From the NCBI GenBank assembly GCA_014874455.1, contig JADBJL010000001.1:1-64000 (forward strand): 64,000 nt of DNA, read 5' to 3'. Shown piece after piece: positions 1 through 10,402 of this stretch. Below the pieces are notes generated by a model. It worked only from the letters and a program-made list of their open reading frames with translations, was not told where the DNA came from and did not search any database. The stretch comes from Thermomicrobiaceae bacterium (lineage in GTDB: Bacteria > Chloroflexota > Chloroflexia > Thermomicrobiales > Thermomicrobiaceae). Made by a program: the position numbers and the translations under genes. Each line of letters starts with the position of its first letter. Position 1 is the stretch's first letter.

Positions 1-255
1 GAACTCTCCTCGCTGCAGCTCACCCAGGATGGTTCTCAGTCCCTCGACGATCGCCACCGCGTCGATTTCAGGGACGATGCCCTGGCGTGCGAGCATCTGG
101 ACGTGTGCCAGCGAACCCAGGATATCGTAGTAGGCCAGCCTGCGATCGAACGTGATCGACGCGTTCAGCTCCTCGACCAACCGGTCGGTCGCCTTGCTGA
201 ACCGTCCCCCCCAGAGCTTGGAAGACGGCGAGGGAAGATTCCATGACCCACTCAA
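1..255 (-). CDS. argH: argininosuccinate lyase, N-terminal fragment (cut by window edge)
   Basis: Argininosuccinate lyase cleaves argininosuccinate to arginine and fumarate, the last step of arginine biosynthesis in the cytoplasm. The minus-strand frame reads KLWGGRFSKATDRLVEELN, the characteristic N-terminus of the family, then SITFDRRLAYYDILGSLAHV. I chose the TTG at 255 as start because it lies about eight bases after a GAGGAGA Shine-Dalgarno and leaves a short N-terminal extension before KLWGGRF. An ATG at 244 is in a different frame and gives a nonsense peptide that stops at 68. Only 85 codons are in the window; the catalytic regions lie beyond base 1. The gene follows the DUF1385 gene by 63 bases on the same strand, so the two may be cotranscribed. 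Identity is confident from the N-terminal motif alone. Confidence 0.9.
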   Translation of the reverse strand, partial: MSGSWNLPSPSSKLWGGRFSKATDRLVEELNASITFDRRLAYYDILGSLAHVQMLARQGIVPEIDAVAIVEGLRTILGELQRGEF

Positions 256-318
256 AGTCCGCTCTCCTCGACCCTACCGTAAGGCGTGTTCTGTCAGACT
301 GTCCGTTCGCGAGCTGAG

Positions 319-1287
319 TCAGGTGACACCCACGAGGCGGCGCCCTGACTGGTCGACCGCAACGACTGGGGAGCGCGGCTCCGAGCCCACCGCCTCGTGC
401 CCTTCGGCCGCCAGCACACGGCGCAATGCGACGATTGCGACTTCCAACATGCCGTCGTCCGGCTCCCGGGTAGTCAGTCGCTGGAGTATCAGGCTGGGCC
501 AGGTCACGACTCGAACGATCCGGTAACGATAATGCGTCGCCGTCCAGCGGATGAACTCGTACGCCAGCGCGGCGATGACCGGTACCAGGACAACACGTGA
601 CAGCACGCGCCAGACCAGCGGCGGTCGACCGAGCAAAGCGAACACGAGAATCGAGATCACGACGACGATCAAGATGAAACCGGTACCGCAACGCGGGTGC
701 AGGAGACTATGAGGGCGAACGGCCTCGACCGTCAGCGGCGCCTCAGCTTCGTAGGCGTTGATCACCTTGTGCTCTGCGCCGTGATAGCCGAATACGCGCC
801 GGATATCCGGCATGCGGCCGATCAGCGCGAGGTACCCGAGCAGAATGCCGAGCCGCACACCTCCCTCGGCGAGATTACTCACGAGATCCCGGGTGATCCA
901 GCGATCGCCGAGGCTCACCAGCGCCAGCGGCGCAACGAAGAACAGGCCGATCGAAAAGAGCAGCGAGATCGCGACGGTCAACCAGAGCAGTCCGTCGGCT
1001 CGCGGGCTCGGAGCCAGCGGCTGGCTCTGCTCATCCACAGCCAGGCTCACATTGGCCGAGAAGACGAGCGCGCGCATGCCCAGCACGAGCGTGTCCCACA
1101 GCACGAAGACCCCCCGCAGGAGCGGCACATTCCGCACGCGCTGGCCGAACGTCGCGCGCTTCATCGGTTCGTGCCAGACCACGATCTCACCGCTCGGCAC
1201 GCGGACTGCGACAGCCATGTCGTGGCGACCACGCATCATCACCCCTTCCAGGACTGCCTGGCCGCCGTAGACACGTCGATCCGCCAT
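319..1287 (-). CDS. DUF1385 family membrane protein
   Basis: 322-aa protein of unknown function. The N-terminus RRVYGGQAVLEGVMMRGR is the hallmark of the DUF1385 family (annotated in some genomes as predicted metal-dependent enzymes). A central motif HGAEHKVINAYEAEAPLT, with conserved His and Glu, is also typical. Hydrophobic segments lie near residues 100-150 and 200-240, so it is probably an integral membrane protein. The ATG start at 1287 is preceded by an AGGAG. It sits upstream of argH on the same strand and diverges from gcvPB. No biochemical role can be assigned from the sequence. Length and motifs agree with an intact family member. Confidence 0.88.
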   Translation of the reverse strand: MADRRVYGGQAVLEGVMMRGRHDMAVAVRVPSGEIVVWHEPMKRATFGQRVRNVPLLRGVFVLWDTLVLGMRALVFSANVSLAVDEQSQPLAPSPRADGLLWLTVAISLLFSIGLFFVAPLALVSLGDRWITRDLVSNLAEGGVRLGILLGYLALIGRMPDIRRVFGYHGAEHKVINAYEAEAPLTVEAVRPHSLLHPRCGTGFILIVVVISILVFALLGRPPLVWRVLSRVVLVPVIAALAYEFIRWTATHYRYRIVRVVTWPSLILQRLTTREPDDGMLEVAIVALRRVLAAEGHEAVGSEPRSPVVAVDQSGRRLVGVT

Positions 1288-1344
1288 CGAACTCCTACTC
1301 TCGTTGCGCGCCTAGCGTGCTGCGGGCCGTCGCTCTGGCGAGCC

Positions 1345-1353
1345 ATTCTACCA
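1345..1353 (-). promoter_or_regulatory. extended -10 promoter for the DUF1385-argH unit
   Basis: The minus strand reads TGGTAGAAT: a -10 hexamer TAGAAT preceded by the TG dinucleotide of extended -10 promoters. No good -35 is visible 17 bases upstream. It lies about 58 bases before the DUF1385 ATG. Nearly the same element occurs before the lipoprotein gene at 50446-50454. Prediction only. Confidence 0.45.
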
Positions 1354-1447
1354 GACGAGCCGACGAGCGCGATGATTGCCCCACTTTCGAGGCGGTGATA
1401 CGCTAGGTGCGAACCGGAGTGGAGCTCCGCAGGGTGGAGGACTGTCG

Positions 1448-2923
1448 ATGCGTGTCGAACCGCTGATCTTCGAACTGAGCAAGAGTGGCCGCGAGGGCGT
1501 CTCCGTCCCCGAACTGGACGTCCCTGCAGCGGCTGTACCGGAGGGGCTCGTGCGTAGCGAGCTCCCGCTGCCCGAGGTCAGTGAGGTTGACGTCATCCGT
1601 CACTTTACCCGTCTATCGCAACTCAACCACGGCGTTGACATCGACATGTACCCGCTCGGCTCCTGCACCATGAAGTACAACCCGAAAATCAACGAGCTGG
1701 TGGCGCGGCTCCCAGGCTTCGCCCAGATCCATCCGTTGCAGGATCCGCGCACGGTGCAGGGGGCGCTCGAGCTGATGTACCGCCTCCAGTGCTATCTCGC
1801 CGAGATCGCCGGCTTCGATGCCGTCTCGCTGCAGCCCGCTGCCGGGGCCCATGGCGAGCTGACCGGGATCCTCATCGCCCGCGCCTACTTCGATAGCATC
1901 GGCGATCGCGGCCGGACGACCGTCCTTATCCCGGACTCCGCCCACGGCACCAACCCGGCCACGGCGGCCATGGCCGGCTTCAAGGTCGTCGAGGTCAAGT
2001 CGGACAAGCGCGGGAACGTCGATATCGATGAGCTGCGCCGCCTCGCCGGGCCTGATACCGCCGCCTTGATGATCACCAACCCGAACACGCTCGGCCTGTG
2101 GGATGAGCACATCGACGAGATCGTCCAGATCATCCACGGCGTCGGCGGTCTGGTGTACAACGACGGCGCCAACTTCAACGCTATCCTCGGCATCGCTCGT
2201 CCCGGCGACCTGGGCGTGGACATCATGCACTTCAACCTGCACAAGACTTTCTCCACTCCCCACGGCGGCGGCGGCCCCGGCTCTGGCCCATTAGGGGTCC
2301 AGGCGCACCTCGCGAAGTTCCTACCAGGCCCAGTCGTCGCCCGCAACGAGGAGGGCGACCCGGAGTACACCTGGGCCTGGCCGGAGGCCTCCATCGGCAA
2401 GATCCACTCGTTCCACGGTAACTTTGGCATGCATGTCCGCGCCTACACCTACATCCGGATGCACGGCGCGGCCGGCTTACGGCAGGTGAGCGAGGACGCC
2501 GTGCTGGCCGCCAACTACTTGCTCGCGCGTTTGCGAGCGCGCTACGAGTTACCGTACGACCGTACCTGCATGCACGAGTTCGTGCTCTCCGCGACGCGGC
2601 AGAAGCAGCACGGCGTGCGAGCGATGGACATCGCCAAGCGTCTCCTCGACTTCGGGTTCCACCCCCCGACGGTCTACTTCCCGTTGATTGTCCCCGAGGC
2701 GCTGATGATCGAGCCCACCGAGACCGAGAGCCTCGAAACGCTCGACGCCTTCGTCAACGCGATGATCCAGATCGCGGACGAAGCCGAGCGTGAACCCGAG
2801 GTTGTCCAGCAGGCGCCCCACCGTACGTTCTACAAGCGGTTGGACGAGGTGCGCGCGAACCGCGAACTCAACCTGCGCTGGGAACCAGCAGCGGGCACCC
2901 CGCTGCCGGCTGCCGCAGATTGA
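1448..2923 (+). CDS. gcvPB: glycine dehydrogenase (decarboxylating) subunit 2
   Basis: Subunit 2 of the two-subunit glycine decarboxylase (P-protein) of the glycine cleavage system. It binds pyridoxal phosphate and transfers the aminomethyl group of glycine to lipoylated GcvH, releasing CO2. The PLP lysine is about residue 266 in [20 protein letters not shown], a family signature. [11 protein letters not shown] and [12 protein letters not shown] are also family motifs. The ATG at 1448 gives 491 aa, the normal subunit size, and has GGAGG ten bases upstream; the frame stays open further 5' but lacks a ribosome site there. gcvPA, gcvH and gcvT are not adjacent, so the other subunits must be encoded elsewhere. 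Confidence 0.95.
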   Translation: MRVEPLIFELSKSGREGVSVPELDVPAAAVPEGLVRSELPLPEVSEVDVIRHFTRLSQLNHGVDIDMYPLGSCTMKYNPKINELVARLPGFAQIHPLQDPRTVQGALELMYRLQCYLAEIAGFDAVSLQPAAGAHGELTGILIARAYFDSIGDRGRTTVLIPDSAHGTNPATAAMAGFKVVEVKSDKRGNVDIDELRRLAGPDTAALMITNPNTLGLWDEHIDEIVQIIHGVGGLVYNDGANFNAILGIARPGDLGVDIMHFNLHKTFSTPHGGGGPGSGPLGVQAHLAKFLPGPVVARNEEGDPEYTWAWPEASIGKIHSFHGNFGMHVRAYTYIRMHGAAGLRQVSEDAVLAANYLLARLRARYELPYDRTCMHEFVLSATRQKQHGVRAMDIAKRLLDFGFHPPTVYFPLIVPEALMIEPTETESLETLDAFVNAMIQIADEAEREPEVVQQAPHRTFYKRLDEVRANRELNLRWEPAAGTPLPAAAD

Positions 2924-3106
2924 AGCTCGTCCCTCCTCACTCCGAGAGCTATCTCGCCCTCGGGTCTAGAGTTTGTCTTTCCCACTGAGGGATCGCCGGC
3001 TCGCTTACCGCATGGCGTCGCTGATGCGCTTTATGGCAAACTACCAGCCGGGTGAGGCGCGGCCTCGCCCTTGGATGGGAGAGCATACGGGAGGGAGCGC
3101 GTTCGG

Positions 3107-3523
3107 ATGGATAAGGCGGCGCTGATTGACGGGCTCAACCGGGATCTGGCAGGCGAGCTGCAAGCGATCGTCATGTATATTCACTACGCCGCGGCTGCGA
3201 CGGGTGTCGAGCGTCTGGAGCTCGCCGAGTTTTTTGAACGCGAGATCCAGGACGAGCTGCGGCACGCCCTCTTCCTCGCCAACAAGATCACCGCACTCGG
3301 CGGCACGCCGACTGACGAGCCTTTACCAGTACCGAAGGCGAGCAGCAACCGGGAGATGATCAAGAACGTCCTCGATGCCGAGGTGCGGACGATCGCTGCC
3401 TACAGCGAGCGCGTCAAGCAAGCGGAGGAGTTTGGCGACCTCGGTCTCGCCAACGACCTCCAGGACATCGTGTCGGACGAAACACGGCACAAAGAGGAAG
3501 CCGAGAAGCTGCTGCGCCCGTGA
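3107..3523 (+). CDS. ferritin-like domain protein (bacterioferritin/Dps-related)
   Basis: 138-aa four-helix protein of the ferritin-like superfamily. The helices carry the di-iron pattern: acidic and histidine residues in DLAGELQAIVMYIHYA, ERLELAEFFEREIQDELRHA (ExxxH) and LQDIVSDETRHKEEAEKLL (second ExxxH-like motif). Such proteins store or oxidise iron, or act in oxidative-stress defence. The two E/H helices make metal binding likely, but the subtype cannot be settled by eye. The ATG at 3107 has a GGGAGGG site about nine bases upstream; an upstream in-frame TTG is less convincing. It stands alone, convergent with the translin-family gene. Confidence 0.82.
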   Translation: MDKAALIDGLNRDLAGELQAIVMYIHYAAAATGVERLELAEFFEREIQDELRHALFLANKITALGGTPTDEPLPVPKASSNREMIKNVLDAEVRTIAAYSERVKQAEEFGDLGLANDLQDIVSDETRHKEEAEKLLRP

Positions 3524-3616
3524 AGGCAAGGTGATCGCGTCACCGGGCGTTTGCCGCGAGCTGAGGGCCTATCACAGTTCCCTACAGGTCGACGACCGGT
3601 GAGAATCGGGTTCCAG

Positions 3617-3673
3617 CGCTCGCGCGAGCGAGTCACTCACTTTCGGACAGCAAGCCCCTCGCTCGCGCGAGCG
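3617..3673. repeat. repeated 14-bp perfect palindrome
   Basis: The palindrome CGCTCGCGCGAGCG occurs at 3617-3630, in the gap between the convergent ferritin-like and translin genes, and again at 3660-3673 inside the 3' end of the translin gene. Each copy could form a hairpin. The first is placed to act as a weak bidirectional terminator but has no T-run. Confidence 0.5.
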
Positions 3674-4280
3674 CCTCGCTCAGTTTCTGGTGCTCCACCG
3701 CCAGCGTCAAGTCGCCTCGGGTGCGCTCGAGCACTCCCCGCACCATATCGGTCGTCCGGCGTAGAGCATAGGTGACGGCGTCGGGGTAGTCGACCTGTAC
3801 CAGCACGCCGTAGATCTCGTCCATCACGTCCAGCATCGCCTCACCGCGTGCGAGGTCACCGTGGCGGATCGCATCGAGCACATGGCGCCGCAATTCGCCG
3901 GCTGCTTCACCCAGCGCGTTGAGGTAGACGGCATCGTCGACCTGCAGCGTCTCCGGCCCCGGCAGCGGGTTGCCTCCGATGATGGCCCGGGTCAGGCAGG
4001 CTTCGGCGAACTCCTTGTGCGCATCCTGGACATAGCCTGACCAGTAAATGGCGGGGTACTGAGCCAGGTCTGCCGTCAACTGCTCCTTGATCTCCCGGGC
4101 CTGGGCCAGTAGCTCATCGGCCAAGGCATAGTCAGCCCGGTGAACGGCGCGGACAGCGTTGGCGCTGAGGCGTGTGAGCTGGCGCGTCTCGGACAGGGCA
4201 CGCTCCCGTGCGCTGTTCACGAGATCTAACCGGGCCAGAATCCGCTCCGTGACCCGCGAGATCTCGGACGATCGCTCCAT
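3633..4280 (-). CDS. translin family protein
   Basis: 215-aa, almost entirely alpha-helical protein resembling prokaryotic members of the translin family. In eukaryotes translin and TRAX form the RNA/DNA-binding C3PO nuclease; bacterial and archaeal homologues are poorly characterised and may bind or cut RNA. Family features include an N-terminal helix with SSEISRVTERILARLDLVNS, an acidic DAHKEFAEACLTRAIIG helix (EFxEA pattern), and DAVYLNALGEAAGELRRHVL followed by EAMLDVMDEIYGVLVQVDYP. The ATG at 4280 is used; a strong ribosome site is not obvious. It lies 66 bases after the 590-aa gene on the same strand, so the two are probably cotranscribed. That pairing suggests a nucleic-acid or nucleotide role, as inference. 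Confidence 0.75.
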   Translation of the reverse strand: MERSSEISRVTERILARLDLVNSARERALSETRQLTRLSANAVRAVHRADYALADELLAQAREIKEQLTADLAQYPAIYWSGYVQDAHKEFAEACLTRAIIGGNPLPGPETLQVDDAVYLNALGEAAGELRRHVLDAIRHGDLARGEAMLDVMDEIYGVLVQVDYPDAVTYALRRTTDMVRGVLERTRGDLTLAVEHQKLSEALARARGLLSESE

Positions 4281-4346
4281 CCCAGGTACCCCTTATAAGC
4301 AGCTTTTCACCGCACGCTTATGCTCGCTTGGTCGCAGCCTGCGAGC

Positions 4347-6119
4347 TTAGTGCCCGCCCTGGCTTCCGGCAACGGTCGCCGCGGGCTCGACGACGCCCGC
4401 ATGTTCGAAAATACGGCGCAAGATGACCAGCGTCGAAGCATAGGTCGAATCCATGCCGAAGTAGGATAAGCCGCGAGCGCCGAGCGTGTGCGCTCGGCTG
4501 TACGGCGTGTCGGACGCGTAGTGGATGATCCCGAGGTCGACCGGAATTTCGGTCAGGTTGACGTGCTCACCCTGCCCGTAGCGGGTCAGGAAGGTATCCT
4601 CGTAGAGTGCATTCAAGTAGGGCCCGGTCTCCATCTCGACGACCGTGTAGTTCTCTCTGTAGTACAGATCGAGGTAGTCACGGTTCTGCAGATAGGTACC
4701 GAGGACGGAGATCGTCCGCTGGTGATCGAGTGCCGAGCCGTAGATCAGGTATGGCCTCAGATCTTCGGCCCCGAAGCGGTTCCGGAACCAATAGGTATTG
4801 CCGCTGTGCTCGTCGTGGACGACGTCCGGCAGCATCACGTCGCCGATGCGCGCATTCAGCGTCGCCGCCTTACCGAGAATGTAGACACCTTTGAGCTGGT
4901 GAGTACTCGCAGCAACCAGTGAGAGCAAGTGATAGGCTCCAAGGCCCAGGGGGTAGTTGATATTGAGGATCACCGCATCCGAGGAGCGAAGGTCGAAGCG
5001 GCCGAGGCTTTGGAGCCGCGGGTCGAAGTCTTCTGGGCACAGCCGGTCGAGCTCGATGATCTGCACGCCCACGTCGACCGGCCCATCCGGTTCGATCGTC
5101 AGGATTCCCCGTTCACGTTCCTCGCGGTCGCGCTGTGCTCGTTCCTCTGGCCGACTGGCGTAGTACAGTCTGGCGGTGTAGTAGAGCCAGTTTTCCCAAC
5201 TGCTGCGTACCTGCCCGCTCTGGAGCTTGCGCAGCTCCGGTAGAAGCTCCGGATGCTGGGTCTCTTCGATGAAGCGCACCAGCGCGTCGCGTCGGCGACG
5301 AGCAGCGCCGGAGAGAATGTTGGCGATGCTGTGCATGTTCGACGAGACGAAGTAGAGCGGGCGATCCAGCAACCCACGCTCGCTCATGAAACGCTCGACC
5401 GGTGCCCACCATGCGCGCGCCGAGCGCACGTATCCGACGTAGCTGCCAGCCAGGAACTGGATCGTCAGCCGCTTCTTCACCTGCACGACCTTGCTCAGGT
5501 TCTCCCAGAAACGCTCGCTCCAGGCCTGGCGCAGGCGATGCCAGTCCGCCTCCCCGATCAGCAGGCCGGTTTGCACCCTCTCCTCTCTCTCAGGCGATGG
5601 TGGAGACGCGCGGAGCGCTTGGAATACCGCCTGGCGAAGCTCCTCGTCCTGCTGCGCGAGGGTATGCAGTTTGTTCCACTCGATCTGCCAGGCGACGACC
5701 GTCGGGATAACATCGTCGAGATCCGACGCCGAGGCGACGAAGGCGGCGAGGGTACCCTTCCCATCCCAGTACCAGCGGCGACGCCGCCCTGGAGCGGTCA
5801 CCGGCTGCCAGCGCGCCAGGTCGGCAAACCCGTGGCGCGCGAACACCGCCGCGGACTGACCCAGCACGATCCGCTCGGCGTCGACGATCGCCGCCGGCAG
5901 GCGCAGCGTGCTGTACATGAAGGCGTCCATATCAGGCGCGGGCTCGCGGGCTCCCTGATGGAGCAGCGACTCGACATTCAGATGGGCAGGTACCAGCGTC
6001 TCGACCGGCACCGGGCCGGAGCTACGCAGAAGCGTGTTGTAGGTCTTGACGTAGAGGTCGACCTCCCGCTTGCCGGCCTTGTGACGGTCGACGGCATCGG
6101 CGTGCGGCCTTGCTTCCAC
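4347..6119 (-). CDS. uncharacterised 590-aa protein with nucleoside-phosphorylase-like C-terminus
   Basis: I do not know an assigned function. From memory it resembles an uncharacterised bacterial family of about 570 aa (possibly DUF6909), unverified. The N-terminal half is helical, with a conserved-looking VPTVVAWQIEWNKLH segment. The C-terminal third (about residues 360-570) resembles the PNP/UDP phosphorylase fold: GKAATLNARIGDVMLPDVVH followed by VVEMETGPYLNALYE recalls the GD and VEMEs/a signatures of MTA/SAH nucleosidases and purine phosphorylases. It ends with a YSRAHTLGARGLSYFGMDST segment. The start is GTG at 6119 with GGAGGAGG just upstream. No signal peptide is seen. It sits upstream of the translin-family gene, apparently in one operon. 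A nucleotide or nucleoside substrate is plausible but not shown. Confidence 0.8.
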   Translation of the reverse strand: MEARPHADAVDRHKAGKREVDLYVKTYNTLLRSSGPVPVETLVPAHLNVESLLHQGAREPAPDMDAFMYSTLRLPAAIVDAERIVLGQSAAVFARHGFADLARWQPVTAPGRRRRWYWDGKGTLAAFVASASDLDDVIPTVVAWQIEWNKLHTLAQQDEELRQAVFQALRASPPSPEREERVQTGLLIGEADWHRLRQAWSERFWENLSKVVQVKKRLTIQFLAGSYVGYVRSARAWWAPVERFMSERGLLDRPLYFVSSNMHSIANILSGAARRRRDALVRFIEETQHPELLPELRKLQSGQVRSSWENWLYYTARLYYASRPEERAQRDREERERGILTIEPDGPVDVGVQIIELDRLCPEDFDPRLQSLGRFDLRSSDAVILNINYPLGLGAYHLLSLVAASTHQLKGVYILGKAATLNARIGDVMLPDVVHDEHSGNTYWFRNRFGAEDLRPYLIYGSALDHQRTISVLGTYLQNRDYLDLYYRENYTVVEMETGPYLNALYEDTFLTRYGQGEHVNLTEIPVDLGIIHYASDTPYSRAHTLGARGLSYFGMDSTYASTLVILRRIFEHAGVVEPAATVAGSQGGH

Positions 6120-6546
6120 AGTACCTCCTCCGGGTTTGCGCAGCTCTCCCTGCAGTATAGCGCTCGCTACCGGTGCCCAACTTGGGCCAGAAATAGCCAG
6201 GTGTTGCTAGAAGACAGCCGACGGGTTCTCCCGCGCCTTGTTCGACACCACACCGACGTGCGGCGCCTCAGATGGTCGGTCATCGCGGGCACTCACTCGT
6301 CATTTCGCCGCCGCCCTCCCCTGCCAGGCGCACCGAACCGAGCATAACGCCCGGGCATATTTATGTCCAGCTTGCGTCAGACCCGCGAGCGTCATGGCCT
6401 CCGCCTGCCGCACTGTGCCGGACACATTGTCCTATCCTTCGCTGTGCAGGCACTCGACACTGCTCGTACTGCACTATCCTGGGTAACGGCTGACACCTGC
6501 GGGCAGGCTTGCACCGACCCGCATCGATCACGGAAGGACTGGAAGC
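6120..6546. other. intergenic region between divergent genes
   Basis: 427 bases separating the 590-aa gene (minus) from the creatininase-family gene (plus). It should hold both promoters. I see a possible plus-strand -10 TATCCT near 6475 and a small hairpin CCTGC-GG-GCAGG near 6507, neither strong. A short open frame here has no ribosome site or recognisable product. Confidence 0.4.
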
Positions 6547-7281
6547 ATGCCGCTGGTTCAACACTTGACCTGGGTCGACTTCGACGCCCTGCGGCGCGAG
6601 ACCGATCTGGTCTTGATCCCGCTCGGCGCGGTGGAGGTCTACGGCCCACACCTGCCGATGGGCGCCGACGGCATCGCCACGCTGGCGCTGGCCCAGCGCG
6701 TGGCCGAGCAGGTGCCCGCCTTCGTGGCGCCCTTGATCCCGGTCGGCTTCTCGCGGTCACTGGCCGAGTTCCCTGGCACACTCTCGGTTCGCCCCCAGTC
6801 GCTCCTGGCCTACACCCGTGACGTGGCCGAGAGCTTCATCCGCTGGGGCTGCCGCCGTATCCTCTTCGTCAACGGTCACGCTGGTAACGTCCCCTACCTC
6901 AACGAGCTGGCACTGGAGCTGGAAGCGACCCATCCGGTACGCTGCGCACAGATCGACTGGTGGCGTTTCATCCAGCCCCTGGTGGAGGATCTGGTCGAGA
7001 GCGACGTGCTGCCACACGGGCACGCCGCCGAGTTCGGCACCAGTGTGATGCTGCATCTCGTGCCCGAGCACGTGCGCATGGAGCGGGCGGTGCGTACCGA
7101 GCCAGCGGTGACCGACAGCTTTGCCGATTTCCTTCGCCCGCGCAGCTACCGTGCCCAGACCGAGACCGGCGTGCTGGGAGACGCCACCAAGGGGACAGCC
7201 GAAAAAGGGGCCGAGGTACTGCGCCGGGCGGTGGAGCGCGTGGTCACTTTCATCCGGAGCGACGCCTTCCGCGCGCCCTGA
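6547..7281 (+). CDS. creatininase family protein
   Basis: 244-aa protein of the creatininase superfamily of metal-dependent amidohydrolases, which includes creatinine amidohydrolase and the mycofactocin peptidase MftE. Visible motifs: IPLGAVEVYGPHLPMGADGI (metal ligands E, H and D), RILFVNGHAGN (usually NGHGGN) and HGHAAEFGTSVML (usually HAGE.ETS). All ligand positions appear kept, so it is likely active. The substrate cannot be told; no mycofactocin genes are nearby. The ATG at 6547 is preceded by GGAAGGA. It stands alone upstream of ftsH, separated by 263 bases that contain an ftsH promoter. Confidence 0.88.
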   Translation: MPLVQHLTWVDFDALRRETDLVLIPLGAVEVYGPHLPMGADGIATLALAQRVAEQVPAFVAPLIPVGFSRSLAEFPGTLSVRPQSLLAYTRDVAESFIRWGCRRILFVNGHAGNVPYLNELALELEATHPVRCAQIDWWRFIQPLVEDLVESDVLPHGHAAEFGTSVMLHLVPEHVRMERAVRTEPAVTDSFADFLRPRSYRAQTETGVLGDATKGTAEKGAEVLRRAVERVVTFIRSDAFRAP

Positions 7282-7459
7282 AGGCCTCTCGCTTCTACCG
7301 GATCCCGGAAGCGGACGCCTGTGGACTCCGGCTCGAAGTGGAGAACGACGGCCGGATGCTGGTCTGGCTCGGTGCGTCTACGACGCGCGTCGCCTCTCTT
7401 TCGGGTCGAGCCAGCCCGAGAGGCACGAGGAGCCCTGAACTCGTATTCCACAACTCCGA

Positions 7460-7468
7460 TGTTATAAT
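7460..7468 (+). promoter_or_regulatory. extended -10 promoter of ftsH
   Basis: The sequence TGTTATAAT contains a perfect TATAAT with a TG one base before it. No -35 hexamer is present at the right distance, consistent with an extended -10 promoter. It lies about 76 bases upstream of the ftsH ATG. Confidence 0.6.
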
Positions 7469-7544
7469 CGAGGCGCCCTGGCGATCGCCGCGGAGTGCGG
7501 CCTGATTGTGGGGACGAGCGATCATCGCAGGCGGAGGACGCCCG

Positions 7545-9515
<1,971 letters not shown>

Positions 9516-9584
9516 GTCATGCCCGCAGTGGAACGAGCGGCGGCTCACAGTTCATAGGTAGCCGCACGTCGTCGACCCGGCAAA

Positions 9585-9619
9585 CGCCAGCGCCGGTGGG
9601 CTCACCACCGGCGCTGGCG
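9585..9619 (+). terminator. strong hairpin after ftsH, possibly bidirectional
   Basis: A perfect 14-bp stem (9585-9598 pairing with 9606-9619) around a 7-base loop, 70 bases after the ftsH stop and between convergent genes. No T-run follows directly, though a TTTTAA lies about 20 bases on. The position suggests transcription termination on both strands. Confidence 0.6.
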
Positions 9620-9650
9620 GAGGTCGCCTGTTAACGCAATTTTAACGCGC

Positions 9651-9920
9651 TCACGCCTCCGGTGTCAGCGCTCCGCTTTCCGGAGACAGCGATACAACGC
9701 AATCGATTGCCGCGACTTCATCGAAGCTGTACCACCCCGCGTCGAGAATGGGGCGGTAATCGTACTGCTGCCTGATCGCTTGGGCATCGCGAGCCGTTAT
9801 GCGAACGAGGCGGGCACCACAACCCGGGCGGATGTAGTAGCGCCCTTCCCGATCGCGAAAGAGGAGGCTCTGCGGATAGTCGCCCCGGCGTCCGATGAGC
9901 TGATAGCTGCGGCTATCCAT
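9651..9920 (-). CDS. small hypothetical protein, 89 aa
   Basis: Unrecognised 89-aa protein. It has a mixed alpha/beta look: LLFRDREGRYYIRPGCGARL suggests two beta strands, ARDAQAIRQQYDYRP a helix, and the C-terminus is acidic to neutral. One Cys pair (positions about 34 and 74) is not a CxxC motif. The ATG at 9920 has a GGAGGGAG site about four bases upstream, which supports translation. A promoter at 10009-10036 reads toward it, so it need not depend on the tRNA-Ala promoter. It converges with ftsH across a strong hairpin. Confidence 0.7.
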   Translation of the reverse strand: MDSRSYQLIGRRGDYPQSLLFRDREGRYYIRPGCGARLVRITARDAQAIRQQYDYRPILDAGWYSFDEVAAIDCVVSLSPESGALTPEA

Positions 9921-10008
9921 GGGCTCCCTCCTCCCTCGGGGTTCCGCACAGGCGCAGGGAACACGCTAAACGCCCACCCGCGCTGTGTACAGGGAAACCG
10001 CTCCGAGT

Positions 10009-10036
10009 AGCATATCCTGGTGGAAACACGGGCCAA
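10009..10036 (-). promoter_or_regulatory. promoter for the 89-aa gene
   Basis: Minus strand: -35 TTGGCC (10031-10036), 16-base spacer, -10 TATGCT (10009-10014). It begins eight bases after the 3' end of the tRNA-Ala gene and points to the 89-aa gene, leaving a leader of about 80 bases. Confidence 0.45.
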
Positions 10037-10043
10037 CGCAGGG

Positions 10044-10116
<73 letters not shown>

Positions 10117-10135
10117 ACGCGTTCGGCCGGTAACG

Positions 10136-10165
10136 AGTATACGCGAGGCACATACGCTTCGTCAA
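10136..10165 (-). promoter_or_regulatory. promoter of tRNA-Ala
   Basis: Minus strand: -35 TTGACG (10160-10165), 18-base spacer, -10 TATACT (10136-10141). The predicted start is about a dozen bases before the tRNA 5' end. Confidence 0.75.
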
Positions 10166-10360
10166 GGACGGGCGGGATGCCACACCGATCACGGTTCGGG
10201 AACCTTCACGATCGCCACCCCAGGTATTTACGAGATGGCCTGCGAGATCCCTAGCCACAGGGAGGCGGGTGGGGTCGGTGACCTCGTCGTCCGGTGAGCC
10301 GGGCTCCAACCTGTTGAGCGCCACCACACCCGGCACCGGTACCTCGCGGCGGAGAGGTGT

Positions 10361-10376
10361 CTCACAGGGCTGTGAG
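10361..10376 (-). terminator. possible hairpin after DUF1232 gene
   Basis: The inverted repeat CTCACAG-GG-CTGTGAG lies 27 bases past the DUF1232 stop on the minus strand. The stem is short and no T-run follows, so it is a weak terminator candidate. Confidence 0.3.
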
Positions 10377-10402
10377 GCGGTGGGTACCTGATCCAAGCGG
10401 TC

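Noticed and set aside
1380-1447. Possible glycine riboswitch before gcvPB
   Set aside because: The leader is about 70 bases and lacks the conserved glycine aptamer core; only a small GGAGCTCC palindrome is seen.
6238-6486. 82-aa open frame in the 6.1-6.5 kb gap
   Set aside because: No ribosome site, Cys/Ser/Arg-rich composition, and it lies where promoters are expected.
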